A stretch of 32,171 nt of DNA from Bacteroidota bacterium (GTDB lineage Bacteria > Bacteroidota > Bacteroidia > AKYH767-A > OLB10). The position numbers were made by a program, and so were the translations under genes. The DNA lies in contig JAKPPP010000025.1 of assembly GCA_029547265.1 (NCBI GenBank), forward strand, positions 1 to 32,171, written 5' to 3'. The notes under the pieces are model-generated. The model ran no database searches, had not been told where the DNA came from, and was given only the letters and a program-made list of their open reading frames with translations. Shown piece after piece: positions 24,687 through 32,171 of the stretch (position 1 is the first letter of the stretch; each line of letters begins with the position of its first letter).

Positions 24687-25415
24687 ATGAAAAAGCAAAT
24701 TATTGAACGAACGCAAAAATTCCTGAAAAGGAGCTTAATTACTGCCGGCGTTCTCTTTTTAATGATTTTAGGTTTTGCCTTCACAACAGGTCCTTTTTAC
24801 TTGTATAATTGGCTAGGTCAATCAGTTAGCGAATATCATTTTACGCCCAAGCATATCATTATTATGGGTGGATCAGGGTATCCGAGCGAATCGGCTATGA
24901 TGCGTAGCTTTTATGCAGCTAAACTTGCCAAAGAGTTTCCCGGCAGCGATGTTTTTGTAACTCAACCGGCAGCCGATTATGTCGAGGTTCATAAAACTGA
25001 TGCTTATGGTATCATGACCGACTTGATGGAACGTAGTATCGACAGTAGCCGCATTTATCTCGAAACTAGGGGGAAAAATACAAGAGAAGAAGCGCTTAAC
25101 GTGATTGTAATGCGACCTGAAATCGTAAATGAGCCTTGTGTAATTGTTACTAGTCCGGAGCATATGCGCAGGTCAATACTTACTTTTCGAAAGGCTGGAT
25201 TTAAACAGTTGGGCGGACAATCAACCTTTAATGCCTCCGGCCCTCAGCAACTCGAATACCACGACAAAAACTTGGGCGGAAGGAACATTCCATTGCCCGA
25301 AGTCGGCGAAAGCATTCAGCTTCGCTACCAGTTCTGGAACCATTTGAGATACCAAGTAATCTGTTACAGAGAGCTTTTTGCCTTGTTCTGGTACAAAGTC
25401 AGGGGTTGGGCATAG
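24687..25415 (+). CDS. YdcF/SanA-like DUF218 membrane-anchored protein
   Basis: A 242-residue protein with one N-terminal membrane segment (~17-37, LITAGVLFLMILGFAF) and a periplasmic alpha/beta DUF218 domain. Family marks are IIIMGGSGYPSESAMMRSFY near the membrane, YLETRGKNTREEALNV and CVIVTSPEHMRRSILTFRKAGF. Relatives (SanA, ElyC, YdcF) affect envelope integrity and glycan precursor use, with no firmly established reaction. The open frame begins at TTG 24681, two codons earlier; ATG 24687 is more likely. It is followed by the cytochrome-like lipoprotein after a 46-bp gap holding a -7 box. Confidence 0.85.
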   Translation: MKKQIIERTQKFLKRSLITAGVLFLMILGFAFTTGPFYLYNWLGQSVSEYHFTPKHIIIMGGSGYPSESAMMRSFYAAKLAKEFPGSDVFVTQPAADYVEVHKTDAYGIMTDLMERSIDSSRIYLETRGKNTREEALNVIVMRPEIVNEPCVIVTSPEHMRRSILTFRKAGFKQLGGQSTFNASGPQQLEYHDKNLGGRNIPLPEVGESIQLRYQFWNHLRYQVICYRELFALFWYKVRGWA

Positions 25416-25423
25416 AATTGAGT

Positions 25424-25431
25424 TACATTTG
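25424..25431 (+). promoter_or_regulatory. -7 element for the CX4CH lipoprotein / DUF5777 pair
   Basis: TACATTTG is an exact TAnnTTTG, 30 nt before the ATG at 25462. A TTG lies at 25406-25408 but at a short 15-bp spacing. Confidence 0.5.
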
Positions 25432-25461
25432 CCATATCTTAGTATACCGTTACAAATCATA

Positions 25462-25842
25462 ATGACCAAATTCTTCAAATATCTAATTTTTCCGGTGGTG
25501 CTACTTATGGTAATATCAGGGTGCGTAAAAGATAAATACGAACCTACTGTTACCAATAATCAGTGTGATACTACTTATTATGCTCGTGAAATTAAGCCAA
25601 TAATAGTTGCAAATTGCGCTATCAGCGGTTGTCATGACGGACATCAAGCTACTCCCAACTTTAACAGCTTCATAGAGTTAAAGGCAGTTATTGAAGAAGA
25701 AGACAATGGAGAGTCAGAATTGATGTATCGATTAGAATTACCATTGAACGATCCCTTACATATGCCTGTTGATGCCAGATTGCAGCATGATGATAAGGAT
25801 AAAATAGAAGAGTGGATCGACAACGGATATGTTGGTTGCTAA
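25462..25842 (+). CDS. Small cytochrome c-like lipoprotein with CX4CH motif
   Basis: A 126-residue lipoprotein; ATG 25462 gives MTKFFKYLIFPVVLLMVISGC with lipidated Cys21, followed by VKDKYE. The domain reads CDTTYYAREIKPIIVANC, then Cys52-AISG-Cys57-His58, an expanded CX4CH in place of the standard haem c motif CxxCH. Around it the layout follows single-domain cytochromes of the PSCyt1 type: IKPII before the motif, LHMPVDARL (Met101 as a possible distal ligand) and a final IEEWIDNGYVGC. I infer a haem-binding or former haem-binding electron carrier facing the periplasm or surface. The upstream extension of the frame (from 25378) overlaps the preceding gene and is rejected. A DUF5777 barrel gene follows after 19 bp. 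Confidence 0.75.
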   Translation: MTKFFKYLIFPVVLLMVISGCVKDKYEPTVTNNQCDTTYYAREIKPIIVANCAISGCHDGHQATPNFNSFIELKAVIEEEDNGESELMYRLELPLNDPLHMPVDARLQHDDKDKIEEWIDNGYVGC

Positions 25843-25861
25843 ATAGTTTTTTCAGACTTTT

Positions 25862-26851
25862 ATGCTCCAATTTCATCTCTTGAAAAATAGCAGCCGATAT
25901 TTCATTCACCTATTTCTTGTTTACCTTCTTTCGGGATGGTCAACAACGGCGTTTGCTCAAGATGATCTTTTAAAAATGTTGCAGCAAGGTGATAGTTCTA
26001 CCTATAAACGCCCTGTAGGTGCTGCCTTCAAAACAATTAAAATTATTAATCTCCAAACTGCTGAATTACTCGGAAAGCAATTGATGGATGTCCGCATCAC
26101 ACATCGATTTGGAGCTATCGGAACTTCTACAAACGGCAAAAGCTCTTATCATAATATTTGGGGATTTGATGAGTCGAGTGATATTCGAATCGGTTTCGAT
26201 TTCGGTATTACCGATAACTTAAATGTTGGCTTTGCGCGCTCTAAAAATCATGAAAATTGGGAGCTGTCGGGTAAGTATCGCTTTCTTCGTCAGCGTCGTA
26301 ATAACAGCATTCCGTTTACAGCTGCATTATTTGCTAATATGACGTTTTCAACAAAGGATGATCCCCGATTAATTTTTGATAATCCTTCGTCATCGGAAGA
26401 ATTCTCCCGTCGATTCGCATATTCTTCTCAACTTGTTTTACAACGTAAGTTCTCAAAGCGCATTTCATTAGAATTAGTGCCAGGAATGGTGTACCATAAC
26501 TTTGTAGAAAGCTATGAAGATAATCTTGCTTTATCTTGTGGATTGGGAGGAAAAATAAGAATTACAAATAGTATGTCGGTGATCGGAGATTATGTTTTTA
26601 ACTTAGGGGATGTAAGAGGAATTGGAAATAAATATGGGTTTTATAATCCACTGGGATTGGGCGTTGAGTTTGAAACCGGAGGACATGTTTTTTCCCTCAT
26701 GTTTACCAATGCTTCGGTTATCACCGAAACAGAATATATCACCGATACAGTGGATACTTGGTCGAAAGGAGGCATGCGCTTCAGCTTTACAATTTCACGC
26801 GCCTTCCATCTTAAAAAAGACAAGGAAATGCTGAAGGAATCTCAAGAATAG
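25862..26851 (+). CDS. DUF5777 family outer-membrane beta-barrel protein
   Basis: A 329-residue exported barrel. The signal segment lies at about residues 14-33 (FLVYLLSGWSTTAFAQ). Conserved-looking DUF5777 blocks are AELLGKQLMDVRITHRFGAI, NIWGFDESSDIRIGFDFGITDNLNVGFARS, LSGKYRFLRQR, and the C-terminal NPLGLGVEFETGGHVFSLMFTNA. The rest is amphipathic strands ending in SFTISRAFHL. In Bacteroidota this family is often next to cytochrome- or YceI-type genes; here it follows the CX4CH lipoprotein by 19 bp, almost certainly in one transcript. Function unknown; a partner for the cytochrome in the outer membrane is a reasonable guess. Confidence 0.85.
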   Translation: MLQFHLLKNSSRYFIHLFLVYLLSGWSTTAFAQDDLLKMLQQGDSSTYKRPVGAAFKTIKIINLQTAELLGKQLMDVRITHRFGAIGTSTNGKSSYHNIWGFDESSDIRIGFDFGITDNLNVGFARSKNHENWELSGKYRFLRQRRNNSIPFTAALFANMTFSTKDDPRLIFDNPSSSEEFSRRFAYSSQLVLQRKFSKRISLELVPGMVYHNFVESYEDNLALSCGLGGKIRITNSMSVIGDYVFNLGDVRGIGNKYGFYNPLGLGVEFETGGHVFSLMFTNASVITETEYITDTVDTWSKGGMRFSFTISRAFHLKKDKEMLKESQE

Positions 26852-26901
26852 ATTCGCATAAATAGAACATCACTTAATTTTAATAGATAGCAACTTATTG
26901 G

Positions 26902-26909
26902 TAGGTTTG
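26902..26909 (+). promoter_or_regulatory. -7 element for the DUF4271-hemD genes
   Basis: TAGGTTTG is an exact TAnnTTTG, 19 nt before the DUF4271 ATG. The expected -33 region lacks a TTTG. Confidence 0.5.
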
Positions 26910-26928
26910 CAGCTACGATTATTCCTGA

Positions 26929-27807
26929 ATGTCACAACAACTACCTGCTACTAACATAACTACATCAACAACTGATACGTTGTTGCATGCCGATTCATTG
27001 TTGAGAGCTACCAGTCGACCGTTTCGCTTTCAGGATAACGACAGTACCGTTGAAGATCAACCGGATACGGCATATGCAGAGAATCTGCCGCTCAATGGCC
27101 CCGGGATTTTCAAAGGACATGCCTTGAAACCTCAACACCCCAATGCTCGTCCGTTAAATGATTTTGTGAGCGATTGGTTCACTATTTCCTTAATTGCACT
27201 CATCGGTTTTTTTACTTGGTTTAGGTATTTCTACTACCGAATCTTCAAACAATTACTCTCGGCATACTTCAATATTACCGCCACTAACCAAATTGTTCGC
27301 GACGAAAGTGTGCTCTTGCAGCGTGCTTCATTGGTGCTTTCTACCATCGCATATTTGTTAGCCGGGCTATACTTATATCAACTAAGTGTTCACTACAATT
27401 GGCAAATCACTTGGCTGCAAAAAGGCCTCATTCGTTTTGTTCTATTAGCCGTCGCCGTCGCTTTAGCTTATTCATCTAAAATGGTGATACTAAGAATATT
27501 CAGCTCGGTATTTAACCAAGAACGGCCTGTCGCACTCTATATCTTCAATATCTTTTTGATGGTAATGATGGTAGGTTTAATACTCCTTCCCGTGAACATT
27601 ATTTTAGCCTATTCTCCGGCCGCCGTAAGAGAAGTTACCATTCAAATTTCGGTCTTCATAATTGCTGCCATGTTCCTTTACCGACTCATTCGTGCTATCG
27701 GAATTTGGATAGGAATACCCGGGTTCTCATTTTTCTATTTGTTTTTGTACCTTTGCGCTTTCGAAATCGCCCCTCTCCTGATTATCTGGAAGCTAAGTAC
27801 GCTCTAG
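26929..27807 (+). CDS. DUF4271 domain membrane protein
   Basis: A 292-residue protein with a soluble, Ser/Thr/Asp-rich N-terminus of ~80 residues and then about seven membrane helices (starting at WFTISLIALIGFF, followed by RYFYYRIFKQLLSAYFN). This layout and the position immediately upstream of hemD match the DUF4271 family, a recurrent neighbour of uroporphyrinogen-III synthase in Bacteroidota. Its function is not known. The conserved neighbourhood suggests a link to haem synthesis or to the adjacent membrane-insertion genes, but co-inheritance alone does not prove it. Confidence 0.85.
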   Translation: MSQQLPATNITTSTTDTLLHADSLLRATSRPFRFQDNDSTVEDQPDTAYAENLPLNGPGIFKGHALKPQHPNARPLNDFVSDWFTISLIALIGFFTWFRYFYYRIFKQLLSAYFNITATNQIVRDESVLLQRASLVLSTIAYLLAGLYLYQLSVHYNWQITWLQKGLIRFVLLAVAVALAYSSKMVILRIFSSVFNQERPVALYIFNIFLMVMMVGLILLPVNIILAYSPAAVREVTIQISVFIIAAMFLYRLIRAIGIWIGIPGFSFFYLFLYLCAFEIAPLLIIWKLSTL

Positions 27808-27868
27808 AGGAAGCACTTCGAAAAAACCGGTAACACCTTATCGGGTTCAATTAATCCTGCGGCAGCCC

Positions 27869-28609
27869 TTGAAAGTTAAATCTATACTCGTAACTCAACC
27901 GAAACCGGAAACTGAAAAGTCTCCTTATTATGATTTGGCTAAGAAGTATTCTCTAAAGATTGACTTCAGACCATTCATTCATGTAGAAGGAATTCAGGCG
28001 AAGGATTTTCGTAAAGATCGCATTAATATCACCGAGCATACAGCTATCATCTTGACTAGCCGTCATGCCGTTGATCACTTTTTCCGTCTCTGTCAAGAGA
28101 TGCGTATCACCAATATGGAAGAGCTGAAATATTTCTGTATTTCAGAGGCAACAGCATTTTATCTTCAGAAGTATATCACTTTCCGTAAACGTAAAATTTT
28201 CTACGGAAAACAGAATATCAACGATCTATTGGAAGTACTTAAGAAACACAAGAAAGATAAATTCTTGGTTCCTTGTTCCGATATCGCAAAGCAAGAAATT
28301 ACCGATACTTTGGGTGCTCATGGTTTTGAGTACACTAAAGCAACAATGTACAAAACTGTTTGCAGCGACTTGAGCGATCTTGCCGATGTGAAATACGATA
28401 TGTTAGTGTTCTTCAGTCCTGCCGGAATTGCATCATTATACAAGAACTTCCCTGATTTTCAACAGAATACAACATTAATTGCTGCTTTCGGACAAACCAC
28501 TTCTCAAGCGGTTCTCGAAGCAGGCTTGCGCCTCGATATCCAAGCGCCAATTCCTGAAGCGCCGTCAATGACGATGAGTATTGAGAATTACCTAAAAAAG
28601 AATAAATAA
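27869..28609 (+). CDS. hemD: Uroporphyrinogen-III synthase
   Basis: A 246-residue cytoplasmic enzyme that closes and isomerises hydroxymethylbilane to uroporphyrinogen III in tetrapyrrole synthesis. The start must be TTG 27869 (MKVKSILVTQPKPE): this is the conserved Bacteroidota HemD N-terminus, and no ATG occurs nearby in frame. Typical segments are AIILTSRHAVDHFFRLC, KFLVPCSDIAKQEITDTL, MLVFFSPAGIASLYKNF and IAAFGQTTSQAVLEAGL. HemD sequences are weakly conserved, but the combination with DUF4271 upstream is diagnostic. A terminator-like hairpin separates it from rnpA. Confidence 0.9.
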   Translation: MKVKSILVTQPKPETEKSPYYDLAKKYSLKIDFRPFIHVEGIQAKDFRKDRINITEHTAIILTSRHAVDHFFRLCQEMRITNMEELKYFCISEATAFYLQKYITFRKRKIFYGKQNINDLLEVLKKHKKDKFLVPCSDIAKQEITDTLGAHGFEYTKATMYKTVCSDLSDLADVKYDMLVFFSPAGIASLYKNFPDFQQNTTLIAAFGQTTSQAVLEAGLRLDIQAPIPEAPSMTMSIENYLKKNK

Positions 28610-28632
28610 TTTCAACCAAAAAATATCGTCAG

Positions 28633-28666
28633 AAGCCCGCGTTCATCGTGGGCTTTTGTATTTTTC
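28633..28666 (+). terminator. Terminator between hemD and rnpA
   Basis: AAGCCCGCG (28633-28641) pairs with CGTGGGCTT (28647-28655), with one G-T wobble, over a 5-nt loop, followed by a T-rich tail. The TATTTTTC at about 28659 could serve as a -7 box of rnpA. Confidence 0.7.
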
Positions 28667-28678
28667 GGAATTCATAAT

Positions 28679-29125
28679 ATGGTTACGCCAACAAAGCCTC
28701 GAAAAGATTTTACCTTGCCTGCCTCCGCTCGTATCAAGAGTAAGAAGGTGATGGATCGCCTTTTCGAAAAGGGTACCGGACTTTGGCAATCGCCTTTCCG
28801 TATGGTTTTCACCACTATACCATACAATGAAGAGCAGCCCGTAAGGGTGGGAGTGTCGGCTCCTAAGCGCAAAATGAAGAAGGCCGTCGACCGTAACCGC
28901 ATGAAACGCCTCATGCGCGAAGCTTTCCGCCTCAATAAACAGCCTATCCTCGATTATTGCCGCCAACATCAAGTAGGCTTGGCTATATTGTTCATTTCTC
29001 AGTGCAATACCCTTGTATCTTTTCGTAAAACAGAAGATAAAATAATAATACTTTTACGACGTTTAACTACCGAAAATGCGCCGACTGCTAAGCTCACTGA
29101 TGATCGGAATGATCAGGTTCTATAA
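28679..29125 (+). CDS. rnpA: Ribonuclease P protein component
   Basis: A 148-residue basic protein that binds RNase P RNA and helps process the 5' end of pre-tRNA. The N-terminal [19 protein letters not shown] is the usual start of the fold, and the RNR motif lies in [20 protein letters not shown] (residues ~62-81). The C-terminal tail ([13 protein letters not shown]) overlaps the yidD start by 50 bp in another frame. Order rnpA-yidD is widely conserved; unlike many phyla, rpmH is not just upstream here. Confidence 0.95.
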   Translation: MVTPTKPRKDFTLPASARIKSKKVMDRLFEKGTGLWQSPFRMVFTTIPYNEEQPVRVGVSAPKRKMKKAVDRNRMKRLMREAFRLNKQPILDYCRQHQVGLAILFISQCNTLVSFRKTEDKIIILLRRLTTENAPTAKLTDDRNDQVL

Positions 29126-29297
29126 AGGAGCCATCTCTCCGCACCTCGGAAAAGCTTGCAGATATACCCCGACTTGCTCGGAGTACGGAGTACAAGCCAT
29201 CAGCAAATATGGTCCGCTGAAAGGTGGTTGGCTAACATTAAAAAGGATTTTATCTTGTCACCCTTGGGGCGGACATGGTTACGATCCTGTACCTTAA
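29076..29297 (+). CDS. yidD: Membrane protein insertion efficiency factor YidD
   Basis: A 73-residue member of the YidD family, which assists YidC-dependent membrane protein insertion at the inner face of the membrane. It has the amphipathic N-terminal helix ([19 protein letters not shown]) and the [15 protein letters not shown] and [14 protein letters not shown] signatures with three conserved Cys. ATG 29076 gives the normal length, at the price of a 50-bp overlap with rnpA; ATG 29100 or 29109 would shorten the helix. Confidence 0.95.
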   Translation: MRRLLSSLMIGMIRFYKGAISPHLGKACRYTPTCSEYGVQAISKYGPLKGGWLTLKRILSCHPWGGHGYDPVP

Positions 29298-29318
29298 AAT
29301 AATTGACAAGCTTTATCT

Positions 29319-31007
29319 ATGCTATCACGCTTAAAAAACAGTTTTCGTCGTTTAAAATTATGGATGATCGTACTCCTTACGGGTACCGTTTTTCTGTCCT
29401 TCAAGGCGGTTGATGATAATTACTTTGAGATTAGTCGTAATCTCGATATCTATACAACTATCCTTCGCGAATTATCAGTGTACTATGTAGATCCGATCAA
29501 TACCGAAGCTATGGTGCGCGAGAGTATCGACGATATGCTCGAAAGCCTCGACCCTTACACTACTTTTATTCCTGAATCGGAAGCCGACGATTATCGTTTC
29601 ATGACAACAGGTCAATACGGTGGTATCGGTGCGTTAATTGGTCAACGCGATAATGATGTTATCATTACTGATCCTTATGAAGGTTTTCCTGCGCAGAAAT
29701 CAGGATTGATGGCAGGTGATGTTATCGTTTCTATCGACGGAAAGAAAACAAAAGGATTACGTTATGATGAGGTGAGCAAAATGTTAAAAGGCTCTCCTAA
29801 AACAAATATCAGTATTGTTGTTGCTCGCCCTACTTTGACCGGAAGCGAAACAATTACTAAAACGTTATCGAGAGAAGAAATTCAAATTAAAAATGTTCCT
29901 TACTACGGCGTGATTGAAAATAACGTAGGTTATATTCGTTTGTCGAGTTTTACTGATGATGCCGGACAAGAAGTGAAAGATGCTGTGAAGGAATTAACCG
30001 AGAAGAAAAAAGTATCGGGACTAATTCTCGACTTAAGAGGAAACCCGGGAGGATTACTTAACGAAGCTATCAATATCGTAAATGTTTTTGTCGATAAAGG
30101 TCAGGAAGTAGTGAGCACTCGCGGTAAGGTTAAAGACTGGGATAAGATTTATAAAACATTAAATAATCCTGTTGATACTAAAACTCCACTGGTGGTTTTA
30201 GTGAACAGCGGATCAGCTTCAGCATCTGAAATTGTTAGCGGATCATTGCAAGATTTCGATCGCGCAGCTATCGTTGGTCAACGTACTTTCGGAAAAGGGT
30301 TAGTGCAAACAACTCGTCCGTTGGCTTACAACGCGCAGTTAAAAGTTACTACCGCTAAGTATTATATTCCTAGCGGAAGATGTATTCAAGCGCTCGACTA
30401 CACACACAGAAATCCTGATGGCAGCGTAGGTAAAGTTCCTGATTCGTTGATGTCGGAATTCAAAACTAAAAACGGAAGAAAAGTGTACGATGGTGGAGGT
30501 ATTAATCCTGATTACACTACCTCTATAGTTACTTATAGCAGCATCGCTCAAACATTGGCATTGAAGTATATGTACTTCGATTACGCTACCTTATATCGAT
30601 TGAAAAATCCGACGATTAAACCGGCGAAAGATTTTGTGTTAACAGATGCAGAATACAACGACTTTATTTCTTGGTTGAATTCGAAAGAATACGATTATGT
30701 AACCGATAGCGAACGCCAGTTAGATATTTTAAAAGAGAAGGCAGAGAAAGAAAATTACTATGCTTCAATTAAAGACGATTACGAAGCAGTAAAAAATAAA
30801 TTGAAGAGCGATAAAAATGCCGACTTACAATTGCATAAACAAGAGATCAAATGGCTTCTTGAGAATGAAATTGTTTCGCGTTACTATTACCAAGATGGTA
30901 GAACAGAGAATAGTTTTCTTTCTGATCCTGAAATAAAAACAGCTGTTCGTGCATTAAAAGATCCTGCTGTTTATACTTCAATCATGAATCGCTCGTTTAA
31001 GGAGTAA
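29319..31007 (+). CDS. S41 family C-terminal processing protease (CtpA-like)
   Basis: A 562-residue envelope protease. One N-terminal membrane anchor (~13-30, LWMIVLLTGTVFLSF) is followed by the S41 N-terminal helices (LESLDPYTTFIPESEADDYR), a PDZ domain (~90-180, QYGGIGALIGQ, GLMAGDVIVSIDGKKTKGL), and the catalytic core: LILDLRGNPGGLL, SGSASASEIVSG with nucleophile Ser301, and TFGKGLVQ with Lys326, 25 residues on, the Ser/Lys dyad. The C-terminal ~170 residues form a charged helical extension seen in Bacteroidota members. It begins 21 bp after yidD. The likely role is tail-specific proteolysis of envelope proteins; the targets are unknown. Confidence 0.95.
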   Translation: MLSRLKNSFRRLKLWMIVLLTGTVFLSFKAVDDNYFEISRNLDIYTTILRELSVYYVDPINTEAMVRESIDDMLESLDPYTTFIPESEADDYRFMTTGQYGGIGALIGQRDNDVIITDPYEGFPAQKSGLMAGDVIVSIDGKKTKGLRYDEVSKMLKGSPKTNISIVVARPTLTGSETITKTLSREEIQIKNVPYYGVIENNVGYIRLSSFTDDAGQEVKDAVKELTEKKKVSGLILDLRGNPGGLLNEAINIVNVFVDKGQEVVSTRGKVKDWDKIYKTLNNPVDTKTPLVVLVNSGSASASEIVSGSLQDFDRAAIVGQRTFGKGLVQTTRPLAYNAQLKVTTAKYYIPSGRCIQALDYTHRNPDGSVGKVPDSLMSEFKTKNGRKVYDGGGINPDYTTSIVTYSSIAQTLALKYMYFDYATLYRLKNPTIKPAKDFVLTDAEYNDFISWLNSKEYDYVTDSERQLDILKEKAEKENYYASIKDDYEAVKNKLKSDKNADLQLHKQEIKWLLENEIVSRYYYQDGRTENSFLSDPEIKTAVRALKDPAVYTSIMNRSFKE

Positions 31008-31028
31008 TCACCAACGATAGCGCAACGT

Positions 31029-32171
31029 TTGAAATCAGCCATTACTATTTCATCCTTCGGAAAGTCGGCTTTCTTTGTCGGCATAATGCTGATCGCTGCA
31101 TCTATGCCATTGTCGAAATTCGGGATGAGCATGGGCCAGTTTTTTATGGCAGGAGGATGGTTGCTGAGTGGCGATTGGGCTGAAAAGAAAAAACAATTCA
31201 GCGAGAATAAAGCAATTTTTTGGGCCCTGGCCGGACTATTCCTTATTCATTTTCTTGGTTTATGGAATACCACCGACTTCAAATATGCTTGGAGCGATAT
31301 TCGTATCAAAGCACCATTACTCTTGATGCCTTTGTTTTTCTTAACTATGCCTAAACTAACGGTCACGCAGTACCGAAACGTACTGAAAGTAGTGATGGCA
31401 GCCGTAATAGTATCAACCTTAATTAGCTTCGGAATTTATCTTGGATTCAGCAAGCGAGTAATACATGATATCAGAGATATTTCTCCGTTTATTTCACATA
31501 TTCGTTTGGCATTATTGGTTTGTACTTCGATGGCCATTGCCATTTATTTTATTTTCAAATCCACGAGTGTGGCATTTAAAATTTCCTTGCTTGCAACACT
31601 AATATGGTTCTTTTATTTTTTGATATTGATTGAGTCAATAACCGGATTGTTAATTATTGCAGGAGCAATTTTCATTCTTTTAGTTTATCAACTCTTCAGT
31701 AAAAAATCAAACCTAGTTTTAAAAGGAGCCTTTGTTGTCTTAATTGCAGCAGGATGCTGGATGTCGTCGCAGTTGTTCGACTTCTTGTTTGTGAAATCGA
31801 TAGAGCCAATCAACTTCGATAAATTTCATCTTGGAATTATCACCGCAATGGGGAATAATTACAATCAGTACAAGGAAAAGCAAGATATCGAGAATGGTAA
31901 TCCGGTTTGGATTAACGTATGCGAATATGAAGTCGATGCTGCATGGCGTGCTCGCACCGGAACTTCTGCCTACGATTACAATGCTTACGGCTACCAACAT
32001 TTGTATCCTTTGGTTCGTTTCTTGGCATCGAAAGGGGAAAATAAAGATGCGGCAGCAGTCATGAAGTTATCCAACGATGAAATAAAAGCAATTCAGTCGG
32101 GGATCGCGAATGTTAACCGAATGCATCACCAAGGAGGAGTGAAACAACGTCTCGATGATTTAGCCTGGGAG
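31029..32171 (+). CDS. O-antigen ligase family protein, 3' truncated
   Basis: An open frame of 381 codons runs off the window end. It is in the same frame as the S41 gene, whose stop codon at 31005-31007 bounds it. TTG 31029 (MKSAITISSFGKSAFFVGIM) is the probable start, because the preceding codons offer none better and ATG 31086 would remove the first membrane helix. About eight hydrophobic helices follow (FFVGIMLIAASMPLSKFGM, AIFWALAGLFLIHFLGLW and others), with the typical FKYAWSDIRIKAPLLLMPL segment of Wzy_C/O-antigen ligase proteins. A large periplasmic loop begins near residue 260 (KFHLGIITAMGNNYNQY). It would join or polymerise surface polysaccharide in the inner membrane. Confidence 0.85.
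   Translation, partial: MKSAITISSFGKSAFFVGIMLIAASMPLSKFGMSMGQFFMAGGWLLSGDWAEKKKQFSENKAIFWALAGLFLIHFLGLWNTTDFKYAWSDIRIKAPLLLMPLFFLTMPKLTVTQYRNVLKVVMAAVIVSTLISFGIYLGFSKRVIHDIRDISPFISHIRLALLVCTSMAIAIYFIFKSTSVAFKISLLATLIWFFYFLILIESITGLLIIAGAIFILLVYQLFSKKSNLVLKGAFVVLIAAGCWMSSQLFDFLFVKSIEPINFDKFHLGIITAMGNNYNQYKEKQDIENGNPVWINVCEYEVDAAWRARTGTSAYDYNAYGYQHLYPLVRFLASKGENKDAAAVMKLSNDEIKAIQSGIANVNRMHHQGGVKQRLDDLAWE

Overview
This 32 kb window comes from the chromosome of a bacterium of the phylum Bacteroidota. Several independent signs agree: five proteins end in a type IX secretion (T9SS) type A sorting domain, promoters carry the Bacteroidota -7 motif TAnnTTTG rather than sigma70 boxes, there are no clear Shine-Dalgarno sites, five lipoproteins are present (one with a charged CKKDDD surface-export tail), and the gene order DUF4271 - hemD - rnpA - yidD - S41 protease is typical of the phylum. 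I cannot place it below phylum level. There is no sign of a phage, plasmid, CRISPR array, intact insertion sequence or tRNA.

Layout. 1-6134: secreted T9SS cargo (a 5'-truncated gene, an M43 metalloprotease, a propeller-like protein) plus an NhaP-like antiporter; the third cargo gene is bracketed by two copies of an intergenic palindromic repeat. 6326-7807: a minus-strand pair of a PadR regulator and a membrane protein with a HAAS-like N-terminus and two GldL-like HWPGA membrane units. 8321-9558: flavin reductase and rpiB, followed by a 2.3-copy tandem array of large hairpins up to 9850. 9912-14115: a small T9SS protein, an orphan helical protein and a six-PKD-repeat T9SS protein. 14225-17794: a tightly overlapping run of GT2 glycosyltransferase, GT9 heptosyltransferase-like protein and uvrC. 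17911-19152: a surface lipoprotein with two tandem NarL-type operator-like sites upstream, and a DUF4907 lipoprotein on the other strand. 19231-21101: a phosphoglucose/phosphomannose isomerase diverging from an M48 lipoprotein protease. 21192-24587: an outer-membrane-like protein and an M1 aminopeptidase. 24687-26851: a YdcF-like protein, then a small cytochrome-like lipoprotein with an unusual CX4CH motif and a DUF5777 barrel. 26929-31007: DUF4271, hemD, rnpA, yidD and S41 protease. 31029-end: a 5' part of an O-antigen ligase family gene.

Functionally this is mostly cell-envelope and housekeeping territory: secreted proteins, LPS/polysaccharide assembly (GT2, GT9, O-antigen ligase, possibly the sugar-phosphate isomerase), envelope proteolysis (M48, M1, S41) and surface lipoproteins. 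I found no clearly new multi-gene defence or mobile system. The items most worth a second look are the PadR/HAAS/GldL-like pair, the tandem operator upstream of the surface lipoprotein, the CX4CH lipoprotein with its DUF5777 partner, and the two families of intergenic palindromic repeats.
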